The notes under the pieces: model-generated
The model's input: the letters and a program-made list of their open reading frames with translations, nothing else
Told to the model about the DNA's origin: nothing
Database searches by the model: none
NCBI GenBank assembly: GCA_964601225.1
Contig: CAZRMM010000009.1
Span: 1-64,000, forward strand
Reading direction: 5' to 3'
From: CAYRGC01 sp964601225
GTDB lineage: Bacteria > Patescibacteriota > Gracilibacteria > Peribacterales > Peribacteraceae
Length of the DNA: 64,000 bases
Part shown: positions 7,267 through 16,395 of the stretch, in pieces
Position numbering within the stretch: position 1 is the first letter of the stretch
How the letters are laid out: every line of letters starts with the position of its first letter
Position numbers and translations under genes: made by a program

Positions 7267-9417
7267 ATGGATCGAGAGAAAGCGCACCATCGGATTTTGA
7301 AGCTTCGCGAGGAGATCAAGCGCCTCAACCGCGCGTATTTCATCGAGGACAAGACGCTCGTCTCCGAGGACGTGCGCGACGCCCTCAAGCAGGAACTGAT
7401 CGCCCTCGAGAAAGAGTTCCCCGACCTCGTGACGCCCGATTCCCCCACCCAGCGCGTGGGATCCCCGCTCGACGGCAGGCTCCCGAAGGTCCCCCACCTG
7501 AGCCCCAAGGAATCGCTCACGGACGCGTTCTCGGAGGAGGACCTGGCCGAGTGGGAGGAGCTGATGCGCCGGTTCCTCGGGGACATGAACCGCATGTTCG
7601 AGTACCTCGTGGAACTCAAGATCGACGGCCTCAACATCTCGCTCATCTACGCGCTCGACCCCAAAGAGAAGACGCCGACCTACCGGCTGCTCCGCGCCGT
7701 CACGCGCGGCAACGGCATCGAGGGCGAGGACGTGACGCACACCGTCCGCACCATCGAGACGATTCCTTTCACGCTCACGCCGACGACGATCGAGCCCGGC
7801 CACCGCTTCCTCGAAATCTCCGGCGAGGTCTTCATGACGAAGGCCGCGCTGGCGCGCGTGAACAAGGACCTCCCCGAGGAGGAGAAGTTCGCGAACCCCC
7901 GCAACGCCGCCGCGGGCAGCGTGCGCCAGCTCGATCCGGCGATGGCCGCGAGCCGGGAGCTGCGGATGTTCTGCTACTCGCTCGATCTCGCCTCGACGGA
8001 CGCGCTGGGGCTCAAAACCCAGGAGGACGTGCTCCGGACCTTCGACGAGCTCGGGCTCCCCGTGTATCTCGATTTCCGCAAATGCTCCTCGCTCCCGCAG
8101 GTGCAGACGATCTTCAAAGACGTCGGCAAGAAGCGCGACGCGCTGCCCTTCGACATCGACGGCGTCGTGATCAAGGTGAACGAGCGCCGCACGCAGCGCG
8201 AGCTCGGCTCCACGGCCAAGGCCCCGCGCTGGGCGCGCGCGTACAAGTTCCCGGCCGAGGAGAAGACGGCGCAGGTGATGGACATCGTGCTGCAGGTGGG
8301 GCGTACCGGCGCGATCACGCCCGTGGCGCACCTCACGCCCACGCAGCTCGCGGGCACCACGGTGACGCGCGCCACGCTCCACAACGAGGACGAGATCGCG
8401 CGCCTCGACGTCCGCATCGGCGACACGGTGATCGTCCGCAAGGCCGGCGACATCATCCCCGAGGTGGTGCAGGTGATGGAGAACCTCCGTCCGAAAGACG
8501 CCAAACCCTTCCGGTATCCGAAACATTGCCCCAGTTGCAATTCGAAGCTCATTCGACCGGAAGGTGAGGTGGTGCACCGCTGCCCCAACCCCAACTGCTC
8601 CGCGCAACAGCAGGAGAAGGTGGAGCACTTCGTGTCGCGGTACGCGTGCAACATCGAGGGGCTCGGGAAGGAAACGATTGCCGACCTCATCGAAGGCGGC
8701 TTCATCGACGACCCCGCGGATCTCTTCACACTGACGGCCGAGGACTTCCTGCAGCTCCCGCTCTTTAAAGAGCAGAAGACGCGAAACGTCCTCGAATCGA
8801 TCGAGCGCGCCAAGCGCCTCCCGCTCGAGCGGCTGCTCTTCGCCCTCGGCATCCGGCACATCGGCCGCGAAACGAGCGAGGTCCTCGCACGGCGCATCGT
8901 GTGGCCGAAATCCACCGTCACGGTGGAGGTGAAAGACGACGTGCTCCACCAGGCCTCGCTCTTCGGCGGCGAAACGCGGATGGAGGAAGTGAAGGGCGTG
9001 CGCGTGAAGGACGTGCTGAAGACGATCGAGCATCTGACGCCGGAGCAGATCGATTCCCTCCACGGCATCGGCGACACGGTGGCCGAAGCGATCACGGGAT
9101 GGATCACCGAGGAACGCAGCAAGGAGATCCTCCGCAAGCTCGACGCCGCGGGCGTCATCGCCCTTCTCCCGGAAGGCTCGGGCGCCCCGCAGATCTTCGC
9201 CGGAAAGACCTTCGTGCTCACGGGGACCCTTCCCGGTTTGAGCCGTGAACAAGCCCGTTCCCTCATTAAAGAACGAGGCGGCAACGTGAGCAGCGCGGTG
9301 AGCAAGAAGACGACCTACGTCCTCGCGGGCAGCGACCCGGGAAGCAAGCTGGATGACGCGCGGAAACTCGGCGTACAGGTGATCGACGAGGCGGAATTTA
9401 AGAAGATGTTGGAGTGA
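7267..9417 (+). CDS. ligA: NAD-dependent DNA ligase
   Basis: Seals nicks in replication and repair using NAD+. From the ATG at 7267 (716 aa; a TTG at 7246 is possible) the domains are: an N-terminal domain with a weak Ia motif, the adenylation domain with nucleophile Lys118 in ELKIDGLN, the OB fold, a Cys4 zinc finger (CPSCNSKL...CPNPNCSAQ), tandem helix-hairpin-helix motifs, and a C-terminal BRCT domain (FAGKTFVLTGTLPGLSREQA). An insert near residues 565-585 (VTVEVKDDVLHQASLFGGE) interrupts the HhH region. GCTATCCT ahead of the ATG could be a -10 box. Confidence 0.97.
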   Translation: MDREKAHHRILKLREEIKRLNRAYFIEDKTLVSEDVRDALKQELIALEKEFPDLVTPDSPTQRVGSPLDGRLPKVPHLSPKESLTDAFSEEDLAEWEELMRRFLGDMNRMFEYLVELKIDGLNISLIYALDPKEKTPTYRLLRAVTRGNGIEGEDVTHTVRTIETIPFTLTPTTIEPGHRFLEISGEVFMTKAALARVNKDLPEEEKFANPRNAAAGSVRQLDPAMAASRELRMFCYSLDLASTDALGLKTQEDVLRTFDELGLPVYLDFRKCSSLPQVQTIFKDVGKKRDALPFDIDGVVIKVNERRTQRELGSTAKAPRWARAYKFPAEEKTAQVMDIVLQVGRTGAITPVAHLTPTQLAGTTVTRATLHNEDEIARLDVRIGDTVIVRKAGDIIPEVVQVMENLRPKDAKPFRYPKHCPSCNSKLIRPEGEVVHRCPNPNCSAQQQEKVEHFVSRYACNIEGLGKETIADLIEGGFIDDPADLFTLTAEDFLQLPLFKEQKTRNVLESIERAKRLPLERLLFALGIRHIGRETSEVLARRIVWPKSTVTVEVKDDVLHQASLFGGETRMEEVKGVRVKDVLKTIEHLTPEQIDSLHGIGDTVAEAITGWITEERSKEILRKLDAAGVIALLPEGSGAPQIFAGKTFVLTGTLPGLSREQARSLIKERGGNVSSAVSKKTTYVLAGSDPGSKLDDARKLGVQVIDEAEFKKMLE

Positions 9418-9426
9418 CGAATGGAT

Positions 9427-9450
9427 GTCATCCCGATTGGCCCCATGACG
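9427..9450. repeat. Small GTCAT-N-ATGAC palindromic repeat
   Basis: Right after ligA, GTCATCCCG and CCCCATGAC form a short inverted repeat. A similar GTCATCCC...GGGAATGAC hairpin is at 58069-58095. It may be a dispersed intergenic repeat or a weak ligA terminator. Confidence 0.35.
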
Positions 9451-9492
9451 TATCGAAGGATGGCCCATTCCCTGACGCCGAAGAACCTTTAT

Positions 9493-9512
9493 ATTGGCTC
9501 CTATAAGCCAAT
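9493..9512. promoter_or_regulatory. Palindrome upstream of TrmB-Cache gene, possible operator
   Basis: ATTGGCT and AGCCAAT arms are separated by CCTATA, about 120 bases before the GTG at 9633. The half containing TATAAGCCAA also precedes the other TrmB-type gene (about position 152). Palindromic sites suit winged-helix dimers, so autoregulation is a reasonable guess. The rest of the 215-base gap is AT-rich with no gene seen. Confidence 0.4.
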
Positions 9513-9632
9513 CTTTCGAATTTTCTTTTTTAAGAAAAGAACGTCATCTTGCGACACGTTACTTGACCTTAACATCAAATTTCATTCTGATCTTTACAGA
9601 GCTTTCCCCATGCCGTAGAGTGCGGATTTGTC

Positions 9633-12608
9633 GTGAATTCCCTGCCCCAAAGCATCGAATCCGCTCTTGAGGAGGCCGGATTTACCGGGACCGAGATCCT
9701 CGTGATCAAGCGCCTCCTGGAAGAGGACGCGCTCACGGTTCGCGAGCTCGCCGCGAAGACCGGCAAGAGCACGGGCGTGCTCGATCAATCGATCAAGAAG
9801 CTCCTCCGCAAAGGCATCTTGGACAAGCAGTGGATCAACGAAACCAACCGCTACACCCTCCATTCCCTCGACGCCGTCGCGAAGTGGATGGCGGAGGATC
9901 TCCAGAAGAAGCACGAGATGATGCTCCGGAAGCACCAGAACTTCGAGGCGTTCGTCTCCACGCTCAAGGTGGACAAGAACCGTCCCGACGTCCGTTACTT
10001 CGACGGCCTCGCCGGCCTCGCACAGGCGTACCGAGAACTGCTCAAGCCCGGCACCGAGATCCTCTCCTTCGTCCCCGTCTTCTGCGCCGCGGAGGACGAT
10101 CCGCTGCGCGACTTCCGCGTGGAATACTTCCGCGAGCGCCGTCGCCGCGGCGTCTTCCAGCGCGTCATCGCCCACAACACCCCGCTCGGGCGCCGCTACC
10201 AGAGCCGCGACCCCTTCGAGTACCGCCAGACGATGCTCGTGGAGGAGGCGCAGTTCCCCTTCACCTTCGAGAAAGTCGTCGCCGGCGACCTCGTGGCCTG
10301 CATCAACCACGCCGAGAAGCGCGCCTGCGTGATGCGCTACCCCGAGATGGCCTCGCAGGAGCGCGGCATCTTCGAAGGCATCTGGAAGAGCGGCGGCAAG
10401 AAGATCGAGGCCGTCCTCGACGAATCCGCGACCCAGCCCATCCCCGCCACGTCCGCCATCTCGACGCTGGTGCCGCTCTCGACCCGCACGCTCTCGGCCC
10501 TACGCGACTTCTTCCTGAGCAAGAAGAGCATCGCCGCCTTCGCGGCCTTTGCCGTCCTCGCCGCGTCGGCGACCTTCTCCCTCTACGCGTACACCAAGCA
10601 CCTCGAGTTCGCGCACATGCAGGAAACCGTGCGATCGATCGCCTCGACGGGCGCCTTCCAGCTCAACCCCGCCGACCTCGACGCGCTGCGGAAAGAAGAG
10701 GATTGGCAAAAGCCGCAGTGGACCACAGTGGTGCATCAACTCGAGCAGATCCGCCGCTCCAACGACGACATCGCCTTCGTGTACCTCTTCCGCAAGAACC
10801 CCGCCGATCCGGCCAAACTGGAGTTCGTCGCGGATTCCCATTCCATCAATCCCTACGCCAACACGGACGACGATTCCACGAACAACGTCGACGTGAACCA
10901 CGACGGCAAGATCGACGGCGCCGATTACCTCCAGTGGCCCGGCCAGGTCTATCCCGACGCGCCCGCGGAGGCCTACAAGGGCTTCGCCGGCCCGGCGACT
11001 TCGGAAGACTTCTATATCGATACCTGGGGCACCTTCATTTCCGGTTACGCGCCGATCCTCAGAAACGGCGAAACGGTCGCCGTCCTCGCCGTGGACATGT
11101 CTCCGCAAACTCTTCAGGGGAGGCTCTCCGCAGCCTTCAGCCCGATCCTGTTCTTCCTCGCCCTCTTCTTCCTCTTCGTCCTCATCCGCCTCGCGGCGTT
11201 CAACCGCTCGCTGATGCAGGAGCTGCTGCAGGTGATTAACCTAAGAAAGGTCGGCATTGCCATCCTCTGCTGCGCCGCCCTCTCCGGGGCGATGACGTTC
11301 GGACTGTATCGGTGGAAGCTGTCGTCGGTACGGGATCGTATTGCAGAAAAGGTCATCTCGATCGCGACCACAGGAGCGCTTCAATTCGACGCACGCGACC
11401 TCGAGCAACTCCACACCGTCGACGATATTCACAAGCCCGAATATGCCAAGGTTATCAAAACGCTCAATGACATCCGCTACAAAAACACTGGGATTAAATT
11501 TGCATATATTATGCGCCCAACGAATGATTCCCGTTTTCTTGAATTTATAGCTGACGCTGACTCAATTGATCCATATAAAAAAGGAGACCTTAATGGAGAT
11601 GGCATGATTAATGACGCCGATCATCTTTCTCCCCCTGGAGAAAAATTTGACATCTCTACAAGAAATTACTGGAAAAAAGCTATCTTGGAACCCGTTCATT
11701 TTTTTGACGAAGAAACTCAATGGGGATCTTTTATTACTGCGGGTGCTCCCATAAAAGACTCTTTAGGAAAATCCGTAGCAGTACTTGGCATCGATAAGAA
11801 ATTAACTGATATTGCCACAATCGCTCAGCAGGAATTTTCCATACTCTTATGGTTTATTGCAATTTTCTCTTTCCTATTAATTATTGCTTTTTTCCTCCAA
11901 AATCTCCCCCTTTCCAAAGAAATCTGGCGACTTCTTCAGTTGCGGAAACTGCTACTCTTTATGGCTTTCGTCGCAGAAGTTACCATTTTATTCTTCGTAT
12001 GTCTTTATTATTACAATCTTCATCAATTAATTCAGGAGAATGGGAAAAAACTCATGGCGATTGCTTCTACAGCAGCAGCTACCTTGAACGCTGATGAACT
12101 AGATCAAATTCACAAATATTCAGATGTCAAAAGTCTTGCCTATGAAAATACACATAATAAACTGTATAAAATTCGCATAAATAATCCCGACGTTTTATAT
12201 GCGTATGTTTTTCGCCTAACGGATAAACCGGACATCTGGGAATGGATAGCTGACGCAGATACTACCGCCAGCACTCCCTATTACACGGACGATAACAATA
12301 ACGGCCCGGACACAGCAGATGTAAATACCTATCCAGGTGTGCGCTACGTAGTGCCAATTAAGGACATCAACTATAAGGCACCCTATTACACAAAGAAATT
12401 TTACTCAGATCAATGGGGAACCTACTTAAGTGGACTTGCTCCCATTTACAAAAATAACCGCCTAGTTGCAGTAGTTGGTATGGACATGGATGTTTCCACG
12501 GTCTTAGAGCAACAGCGTATTAATTTTAGATTTCAATTATTTATTAGCTTAGGGTTCTTCTTCTTTTGCTTTGTAGGCTGGATATTCCTTAGATCTAAAA
12601 ATGCATAG
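9633..12608 (+). CDS. Membrane-bound TrmB regulator with three Cache-like sensors
   Basis: A 991-aa protein with a GTG start. Residues 1-100 are a TrmB winged helix (LTVRELAAKTGKSTGVLDQSIKKLL) and 100-265 a TrmB-type sensor. A membrane helix at about 299-320 leads into three tandem extracytoplasmic units, each ending in a Cache-like strand pattern (WGTFISGYAPI..AVLAVDMS; WGSFITAGAPI..AVLGIDKK; WGTYLSGLAPI..AVVGMDMD) and separated by membrane helix pairs. Units 1 and 2 hold dockerin/EF-hand-type loops (DVNHDGKIDGAD, DLNGDGMINDAD) that likely bind calcium. GC falls abruptly near codon 609. It looks like a one-component regulator that reads external ligands directly. Confidence 0.75.
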   Translation: MNSLPQSIESALEEAGFTGTEILVIKRLLEEDALTVRELAAKTGKSTGVLDQSIKKLLRKGILDKQWINETNRYTLHSLDAVAKWMAEDLQKKHEMMLRKHQNFEAFVSTLKVDKNRPDVRYFDGLAGLAQAYRELLKPGTEILSFVPVFCAAEDDPLRDFRVEYFRERRRRGVFQRVIAHNTPLGRRYQSRDPFEYRQTMLVEEAQFPFTFEKVVAGDLVACINHAEKRACVMRYPEMASQERGIFEGIWKSGGKKIEAVLDESATQPIPATSAISTLVPLSTRTLSALRDFFLSKKSIAAFAAFAVLAASATFSLYAYTKHLEFAHMQETVRSIASTGAFQLNPADLDALRKEEDWQKPQWTTVVHQLEQIRRSNDDIAFVYLFRKNPADPAKLEFVADSHSINPYANTDDDSTNNVDVNHDGKIDGADYLQWPGQVYPDAPAEAYKGFAGPATSEDFYIDTWGTFISGYAPILRNGETVAVLAVDMSPQTLQGRLSAAFSPILFFLALFFLFVLIRLAAFNRSLMQELLQVINLRKVGIAILCCAALSGAMTFGLYRWKLSSVRDRIAEKVISIATTGALQFDARDLEQLHTVDDIHKPEYAKVIKTLNDIRYKNTGIKFAYIMRPTNDSRFLEFIADADSIDPYKKGDLNGDGMINDADHLSPPGEKFDISTRNYWKKAILEPVHFFDEETQWGSFITAGAPIKDSLGKSVAVLGIDKKLTDIATIAQQEFSILLWFIAIFSFLLIIAFFLQNLPLSKEIWRLLQLRKLLLFMAFVAEVTILFFVCLYYYNLHQLIQENGKKLMAIASTAAATLNADELDQIHKYSDVKSLAYENTHNKLYKIRINNPDVLYAYVFRLTDKPDIWEWIADADTTASTPYYTDDNNNGPDTADVNTYPGVRYVVPIKDINYKAPYYTKKFYSDQWGTYLSGLAPIYKNNRLVAVVGMDMDVSTVLEQQRINFRFQLFISLGFFFFCFVGWIFLRSKNA

Positions 12609-12629
12609 TGATAGACTGAACTCTCTACT

Positions 12630-13517
12630 ATGTGGCTGCTTTTTATATTACTGAGCACTATCGCATGGGCAGCGGTTAATGTTTTAAATTCGGTATTAAT
12701 TCACAATTATCATAAGTCCCCAGTTCTTCTTTCTTGGATTCAGTCAGCAGTAGGAATCCCCATTCTCTTATTGATTCCTTTTTTTATTGAAACAAAAACT
12801 TCTTGGGCACTTCCGCTTTTTTTTACAGGCATTACTGCATATCTAGCAGATCTTTGGTTTTTTCATGCCGCTGAAAAAGTAGATATTTCAGTGCTTAATA
12901 TCGCTTGGTCAATTTTGTCAGTTTTCTTAGCAATTATTGGTGTGCTTTATTTTGGAGAGTCATGGACCATTGAGCAATCCATTGGTTGTTTTTTGATTTT
13001 TGGAGGTGCTTTATTGCTGACTTTTTTTCACCAGCACATCTCTCTCAAAAAGACTTTGTGGCTGCTTATAGTCCTAGCCTTGCTATACGTTCCTTTCTAC
13101 ACAATAAAAAAGGATGCAATTTCAAATACAATTCAGCCTGGGACAGTTTTTTTCTGGCTTACTCTTGGTAGAGAAATTCCTTCATTATTGTTACCTTTAC
13201 TCTCGAAACGAACTTTAAAAAACGCGACTCAAATTATTGGTCTGCATCCAGTATTTCTCTTTAAATCTTTTGTCATTATTTCTTGTTATTTCTCTGCAGA
13301 ATTTCTAGGCGCTCTCGCTTATAAATATGGGTCATTATCTTTAGTTGCTATTACCTCAAACAGCCAACCTTTTTTTGTGATTTTGGGGGCCTGGCTTTGT
13401 TTAACTTTTTGGCAAAAAAATGCGCCTAAAGAACTCTTTTCTAAACAATCGCTGAAGATCAAAGTAGCAAGTTTTTGCCTAGTATTTATAGGACTTATGT
13501 TGATGCCTCCGCAATAA
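12630..13517 (+). CDS. DMT/EamA-type transporter
   Basis: A 295-aa protein with ten hydrophobic segments in two five-helix halves. It has DMT-family signatures such as WSILSVFLAIIGVLYFGESWTIEQSIGCFLIFGGALLL in the first half and SLVAITSNSQPFFVILGAWL in the second. Known: the superfamily exports or imports metabolites and nucleotide sugars, and the substrate cannot be predicted. It starts 22 bases after the TrmB-Cache gene and is wholly within the AT-rich segment. Confidence 0.75.
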   Translation: MWLLFILLSTIAWAAVNVLNSVLIHNYHKSPVLLSWIQSAVGIPILLLIPFFIETKTSWALPLFFTGITAYLADLWFFHAAEKVDISVLNIAWSILSVFLAIIGVLYFGESWTIEQSIGCFLIFGGALLLTFFHQHISLKKTLWLLIVLALLYVPFYTIKKDAISNTIQPGTVFFWLTLGREIPSLLLPLLSKRTLKNATQIIGLHPVFLFKSFVIISCYFSAEFLGALAYKYGSLSLVAITSNSQPFFVILGAWLCLTFWQKNAPKELFSKQSLKIKVASFCLVFIGLMLMPPQ

Positions 13518-13554
13518 CTTTCAAATATACTAATTCTGCTCTAAAATATACTCT

Positions 13555-13905
13555 ATGCACGCAACAAAAACCGCGGCTTCAATGTTGCTACGATTTGCTG
13601 TTGTAGTAGCAGTTATGGCTCCAATTGGGTCCGCTTTTTATAAATATTATTTAACGAAAAATTATAATTTTCTTGTCGAAGCCCCTTGTGTTTTAGAAAA
13701 TGAAAAATGTTTTGTTAGAGATTGTTCAGTTCCTGATAACTGTCCACGAAACAACTTAAGCAGTTACAAAAAGTTTTTAATTAAAGCCAAAGATTTTAAC
13801 GAATGCGTTGATGATACTTGTTTAGATGCATGCTCAAAAAAATTAATTGATTGCAAAGAAATCAAGTGCGGTGAAAATGAAGAAGATACTTGTAATTTTG
13901 AATGA
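13555..13905 (+). CDS. Cysteine-rich membrane-anchored protein, unknown
   Basis: A 116-aa protein with one N-terminal hydrophobic segment (residues 10-30, signal or anchor) and a mature part with ten cysteines, including EKCFVRDCSVPDNC and ECVDDTCLDACSKKLIDC. The cysteine pattern suggests a small disulfide-bonded extracytoplasmic domain. Not recognised. The stop overlaps the next start by four bases, so the two are translationally coupled. TATACT lies just before the ATG. Confidence 0.6.
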   Translation: MHATKTAASMLLRFAVVVAVMAPIGSAFYKYYLTKNYNFLVEAPCVLENEKCFVRDCSVPDNCPRNNLSSYKKFLIKAKDFNECVDDTCLDACSKKLIDCKEIKCGENEEDTCNFE

Positions 13906-14699
13906 AAAATTACATAGAAGAGTTAATTGGCGATCGAAAAAAATTCAATGAATTCGTATATACGGACTTGGATCAAGCAATAATTGAACTTAAAAAAAGG
14001 CAAGGTGATTCTTTTTTGCAAAAAAGAATTCTTGAACTTTTTGGTGAAATTCCCCCACCTCTTCAACAGAAAATTTCTGCTGTTCTTTCTCGGCAAGTTG
14101 CAACTCCTAATTACGAAATCAAATTATTTCTCGAGAGAACGTATGACAAGCATATTTCTCCAGTGATTTTTGAATATTGTGATGATAAATTTATTTCAGC
14201 CAATCAATTAAAACGCGCTCTAGGAGTCATGAAATTTCAGGACGTGCTTTCAGAAAAATTTATTAGAAAAAAAAGGAATGTTATTGATTTTCATCATTCA
14301 GACGGAAAGAAATTCCGAGACATAAAAACAAATTGGGGTGAATCCTTTGTCGATTTTCACCATTCCTTACTACAGAGAATATATCCAAATTGTTCTAGCT
14401 TCATTTTTGATGGTTCTAGTTGGTTCACCGCTAATGGAAAAAATGCGAAAGAATATTACTGCCACTATTTAGGGTTATTTATCCAAAACGCCTTCTTATT
14501 TGAAAATTTCATCCTTGAAGGCAGAGAGTACGATTTTGTTAAGAAAACCGTTTTGCCAGCTTTTTTGGAAACGTATGAAAGAACTGGCTATAAACCACTT
14601 ATTGTTCAATTGCTGCCTCCATCAGTGGAAAATCATGAGTATTGGACTTGTTACCCCCTTAATCTTTTACCTTTTGTAGAAGAGAAAATTTTGATATAA
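13902..14699 (+). CDS. Unknown soluble protein
   Basis: A 265-aa hydrophilic protein with no membrane segment or signal. Two similar motifs, NVIDFHHSDGKKF (about residue 126) and SFVDFHHSLLQRIYPN (about 149), each carry a D-F-H-H group that could bind metal. Not recognised. It overlaps the Cys-rich gene by four bases and precedes the kinase by nine bases, so the three form one operon. Composition is AT-rich throughout. Confidence 0.6.
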   Translation: MKNYIEELIGDRKKFNEFVYTDLDQAIIELKKRQGDSFLQKRILELFGEIPPPLQQKISAVLSRQVATPNYEIKLFLERTYDKHISPVIFEYCDDKFISANQLKRALGVMKFQDVLSEKFIRKKRNVIDFHHSDGKKFRDIKTNWGESFVDFHHSLLQRIYPNCSSFIFDGSSWFTANGKNAKEYYCHYLGLFIQNAFLFENFILEGREYDFVKKTVLPAFLETYERTGYKPLIVQLLPPSVENHEYWTCYPLNLLPFVEEKILI

Positions 14700-14708
14700 T
14701 AAAAAGAA
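14695..14708 (+). promoter_or_regulatory. Leaderless-type promoter of histidine kinase
   Basis: A perfect TATAAT at 14695-14700 sits eight bases before the kinase ATG, overlapping the end of the preceding gene. It could give the kinase its own leaderless transcript. Confidence 0.5.
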
Positions 14709-16322
14709 ATGCAAACAAGTACATGTTCTGCGACTGACTACCTTACCATTGCGTATTATTCGCATTTGATTCCACTTTTGCTTGTTTTTGTAATTAGCGC
14801 GTTAGTCATCTATCGTTCTAACTTTGCACTTCTCCCTCGATGCTTTGGGTATTTTGCAGCCTTTTTCTGCCTTTGGCTACTTGGGGATGTTATCGCATGG
14901 ACGGCAAAGGATTATTACCTTGTAGCATTTGTTTGGGCGCCTTTGGATTATATTAATATCCTCTTTTATTTATTTGGTGCGTATTTCTACTTAGTTCTAC
15001 TCATTGAGAAGGATTTAACGAATAAATGGAAAATGCTGCTTTTTTCACCAGCATTTCCTGCTTGGTGGATTACACTAAGTAACAAATCCTTTAGTAATTT
15101 TGAGCAACCTGTTTGCGAAGCCTTAAATAATGAATTTCTCTCTCAGTACAAACTGTGGGTTGAGATTGGAGTTATCGCCTTAGTAATTATTGCTGCAATC
15201 ATTGGTTGGCATAAAAATAATGATAAGCGTTGGCAAATTGCTACTGTCGGAATTGCTCTTACACTTTTCTTCGATGTATTCGGCTTAACCGAGTATATAT
15301 CAAGTCAAACAGGAATTTATGAAATCAATTTATATAGCCTTTTCATTCTTCCCCTCTTTGTATTTCTAATAATTTATTCGATTACCAATTTAGGTATTTT
15401 TAAAATTAAGTTACTGGGGTTTCAATTATTGGCTTATGCCTTAATTGTCATGGTAGGTTCTCAGTTCTTTTTCTTAGAAGGATCTACATCGAAAGCTCTT
15501 GCGATTATCACCTTCTTGCTGTCTCTGGGTTTTGGAATTCTCCTTGTTAGGACGGGACAGCGCGAAATAGAAGCACGAAAAAAGATCGAAGGACTCGTCG
15601 TAGATCTTGAAAAAGCAAATGAGCATCTCAAAGAACTCGACCGCCAAAAAGACGAACTCTTGAGCATCGTCAGCCACCAGCTCGCCACTCCGATCACGTC
15701 CGTGAAGTGGTACCTGGAAATGCTCCAGGATGGCGACGTGGGCGAACTGAAGGAAGAGCAGAAGAAACACGTGCACTCCATGCAGGCGATCGCAGCGGAC
15801 CTCACCGACCTCGTCGGCATGATTCTCGACGTGTCGCGCATTCAGCTCGGCCGCATGCGCATCGATAAGCAGCCGCTCGACCTCGCGGAGTTCTTCAAGG
15901 AGATCCTCGAGACGGTGGAACCCAAGGCCATCGAGAAGCACATCAACTTCGTGAAGAACCTCCCGGCGAGCTACCCGGCCGCGAACCTCGACAAGCGCTA
16001 CACGCGCATGACCGTCGAGAACCTCCTCACGAACGCCATCAAGTACACGCCGGAGAAGGGCGACGTTACCATCGACGTGCAAATCAAAGACAACAAGCTC
16101 TACTGCTCCGTGAAGGACACCGGCTGCGGCATTCCCAAGGCCGAGCAGGACAAGATCTTCGGCAAGCTCTTCCGCGCCAGCAACGTCCGCAACACCGTGG
16201 ACGGCAACGGCTTCGGTCTCTACGTCGCCAAGGGCGCCGTCGAAGCGCAGGGTGGTTCCATCCGCTTCGAGAGCGCCGAAGGCAAGGGCACGACGTTCTC
16301 CGTCGAGCTGCCGCTGAGCTGA
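14709..16322 (+). CDS. Membrane sensor histidine kinase, chimeric
   Basis: A 537-aa protein with about eight N-terminal membrane helices (to residue 280), a short coiled linker, then HisKA with phospho-acceptor His323 (SHQLATPITSVKWYLEML) and a HATPase with N box NLLTNAIKYTP, G1 DTGCGIP and G2 GNGFGLYVAKG. It should autophosphorylate and pass phosphate to a response regulator, none of which is in the window. The membrane half is AT-rich and the catalytic half, from about codon 294, is GC-rich: a native kinase core joined in frame to a foreign sensor. It is convergent with the lipoprotein gene at 16324, one base apart. Confidence 0.9.
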   Translation: MQTSTCSATDYLTIAYYSHLIPLLLVFVISALVIYRSNFALLPRCFGYFAAFFCLWLLGDVIAWTAKDYYLVAFVWAPLDYINILFYLFGAYFYLVLLIEKDLTNKWKMLLFSPAFPAWWITLSNKSFSNFEQPVCEALNNEFLSQYKLWVEIGVIALVIIAAIIGWHKNNDKRWQIATVGIALTLFFDVFGLTEYISSQTGIYEINLYSLFILPLFVFLIIYSITNLGIFKIKLLGFQLLAYALIVMVGSQFFFLEGSTSKALAIITFLLSLGFGILLVRTGQREIEARKKIEGLVVDLEKANEHLKELDRQKDELLSIVSHQLATPITSVKWYLEMLQDGDVGELKEEQKKHVHSMQAIAADLTDLVGMILDVSRIQLGRMRIDKQPLDLAEFFKEILETVEPKAIEKHINFVKNLPASYPAANLDKRYTRMTVENLLTNAIKYTPEKGDVTIDVQIKDNKLYCSVKDTGCGIPKAEQDKIFGKLFRASNVRNTVDGNGFGLYVAKGAVEAQGGSIRFESAEGKGTTFSVELPLS

Positions 16323-16395
16323 ATCACTCGGTCCACCGGAACGTCTCGAAGATCTGCTTCGCCATCGCGGGATCGTCTTTCATTTGGCTGATGCA
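16323..16395 (-). repeat. GC-rich anchor repeat, copy 1
   Basis: These 73 bases match 23060-23132 with three mismatches and encode the C-terminus SQMKDDPAMAKQIFETFRWTE. In both places the match ends at the same base and AT-rich, unrelated sequence begins beyond it. That marks a recombination junction. Confidence 0.85.

Larger units (their letters stand above)
11460..15590. other. AT-rich segment with both borders inside genes
   Basis: From about 11460 to 15590 the sequence drops from about 60% GC to roughly 35-38% GC and back again. The left border is inside the second Cache unit of the TrmB-Cache gene; the right border is just before the HisKA domain of the kinase. Both frames stay open. 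Intergenic bases and the non-membrane gene at 13902 are equally AT-rich, so amino-acid composition does not explain it. Replacement by homologous recombination with an AT-rich donor fits best. Confidence 0.7.
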
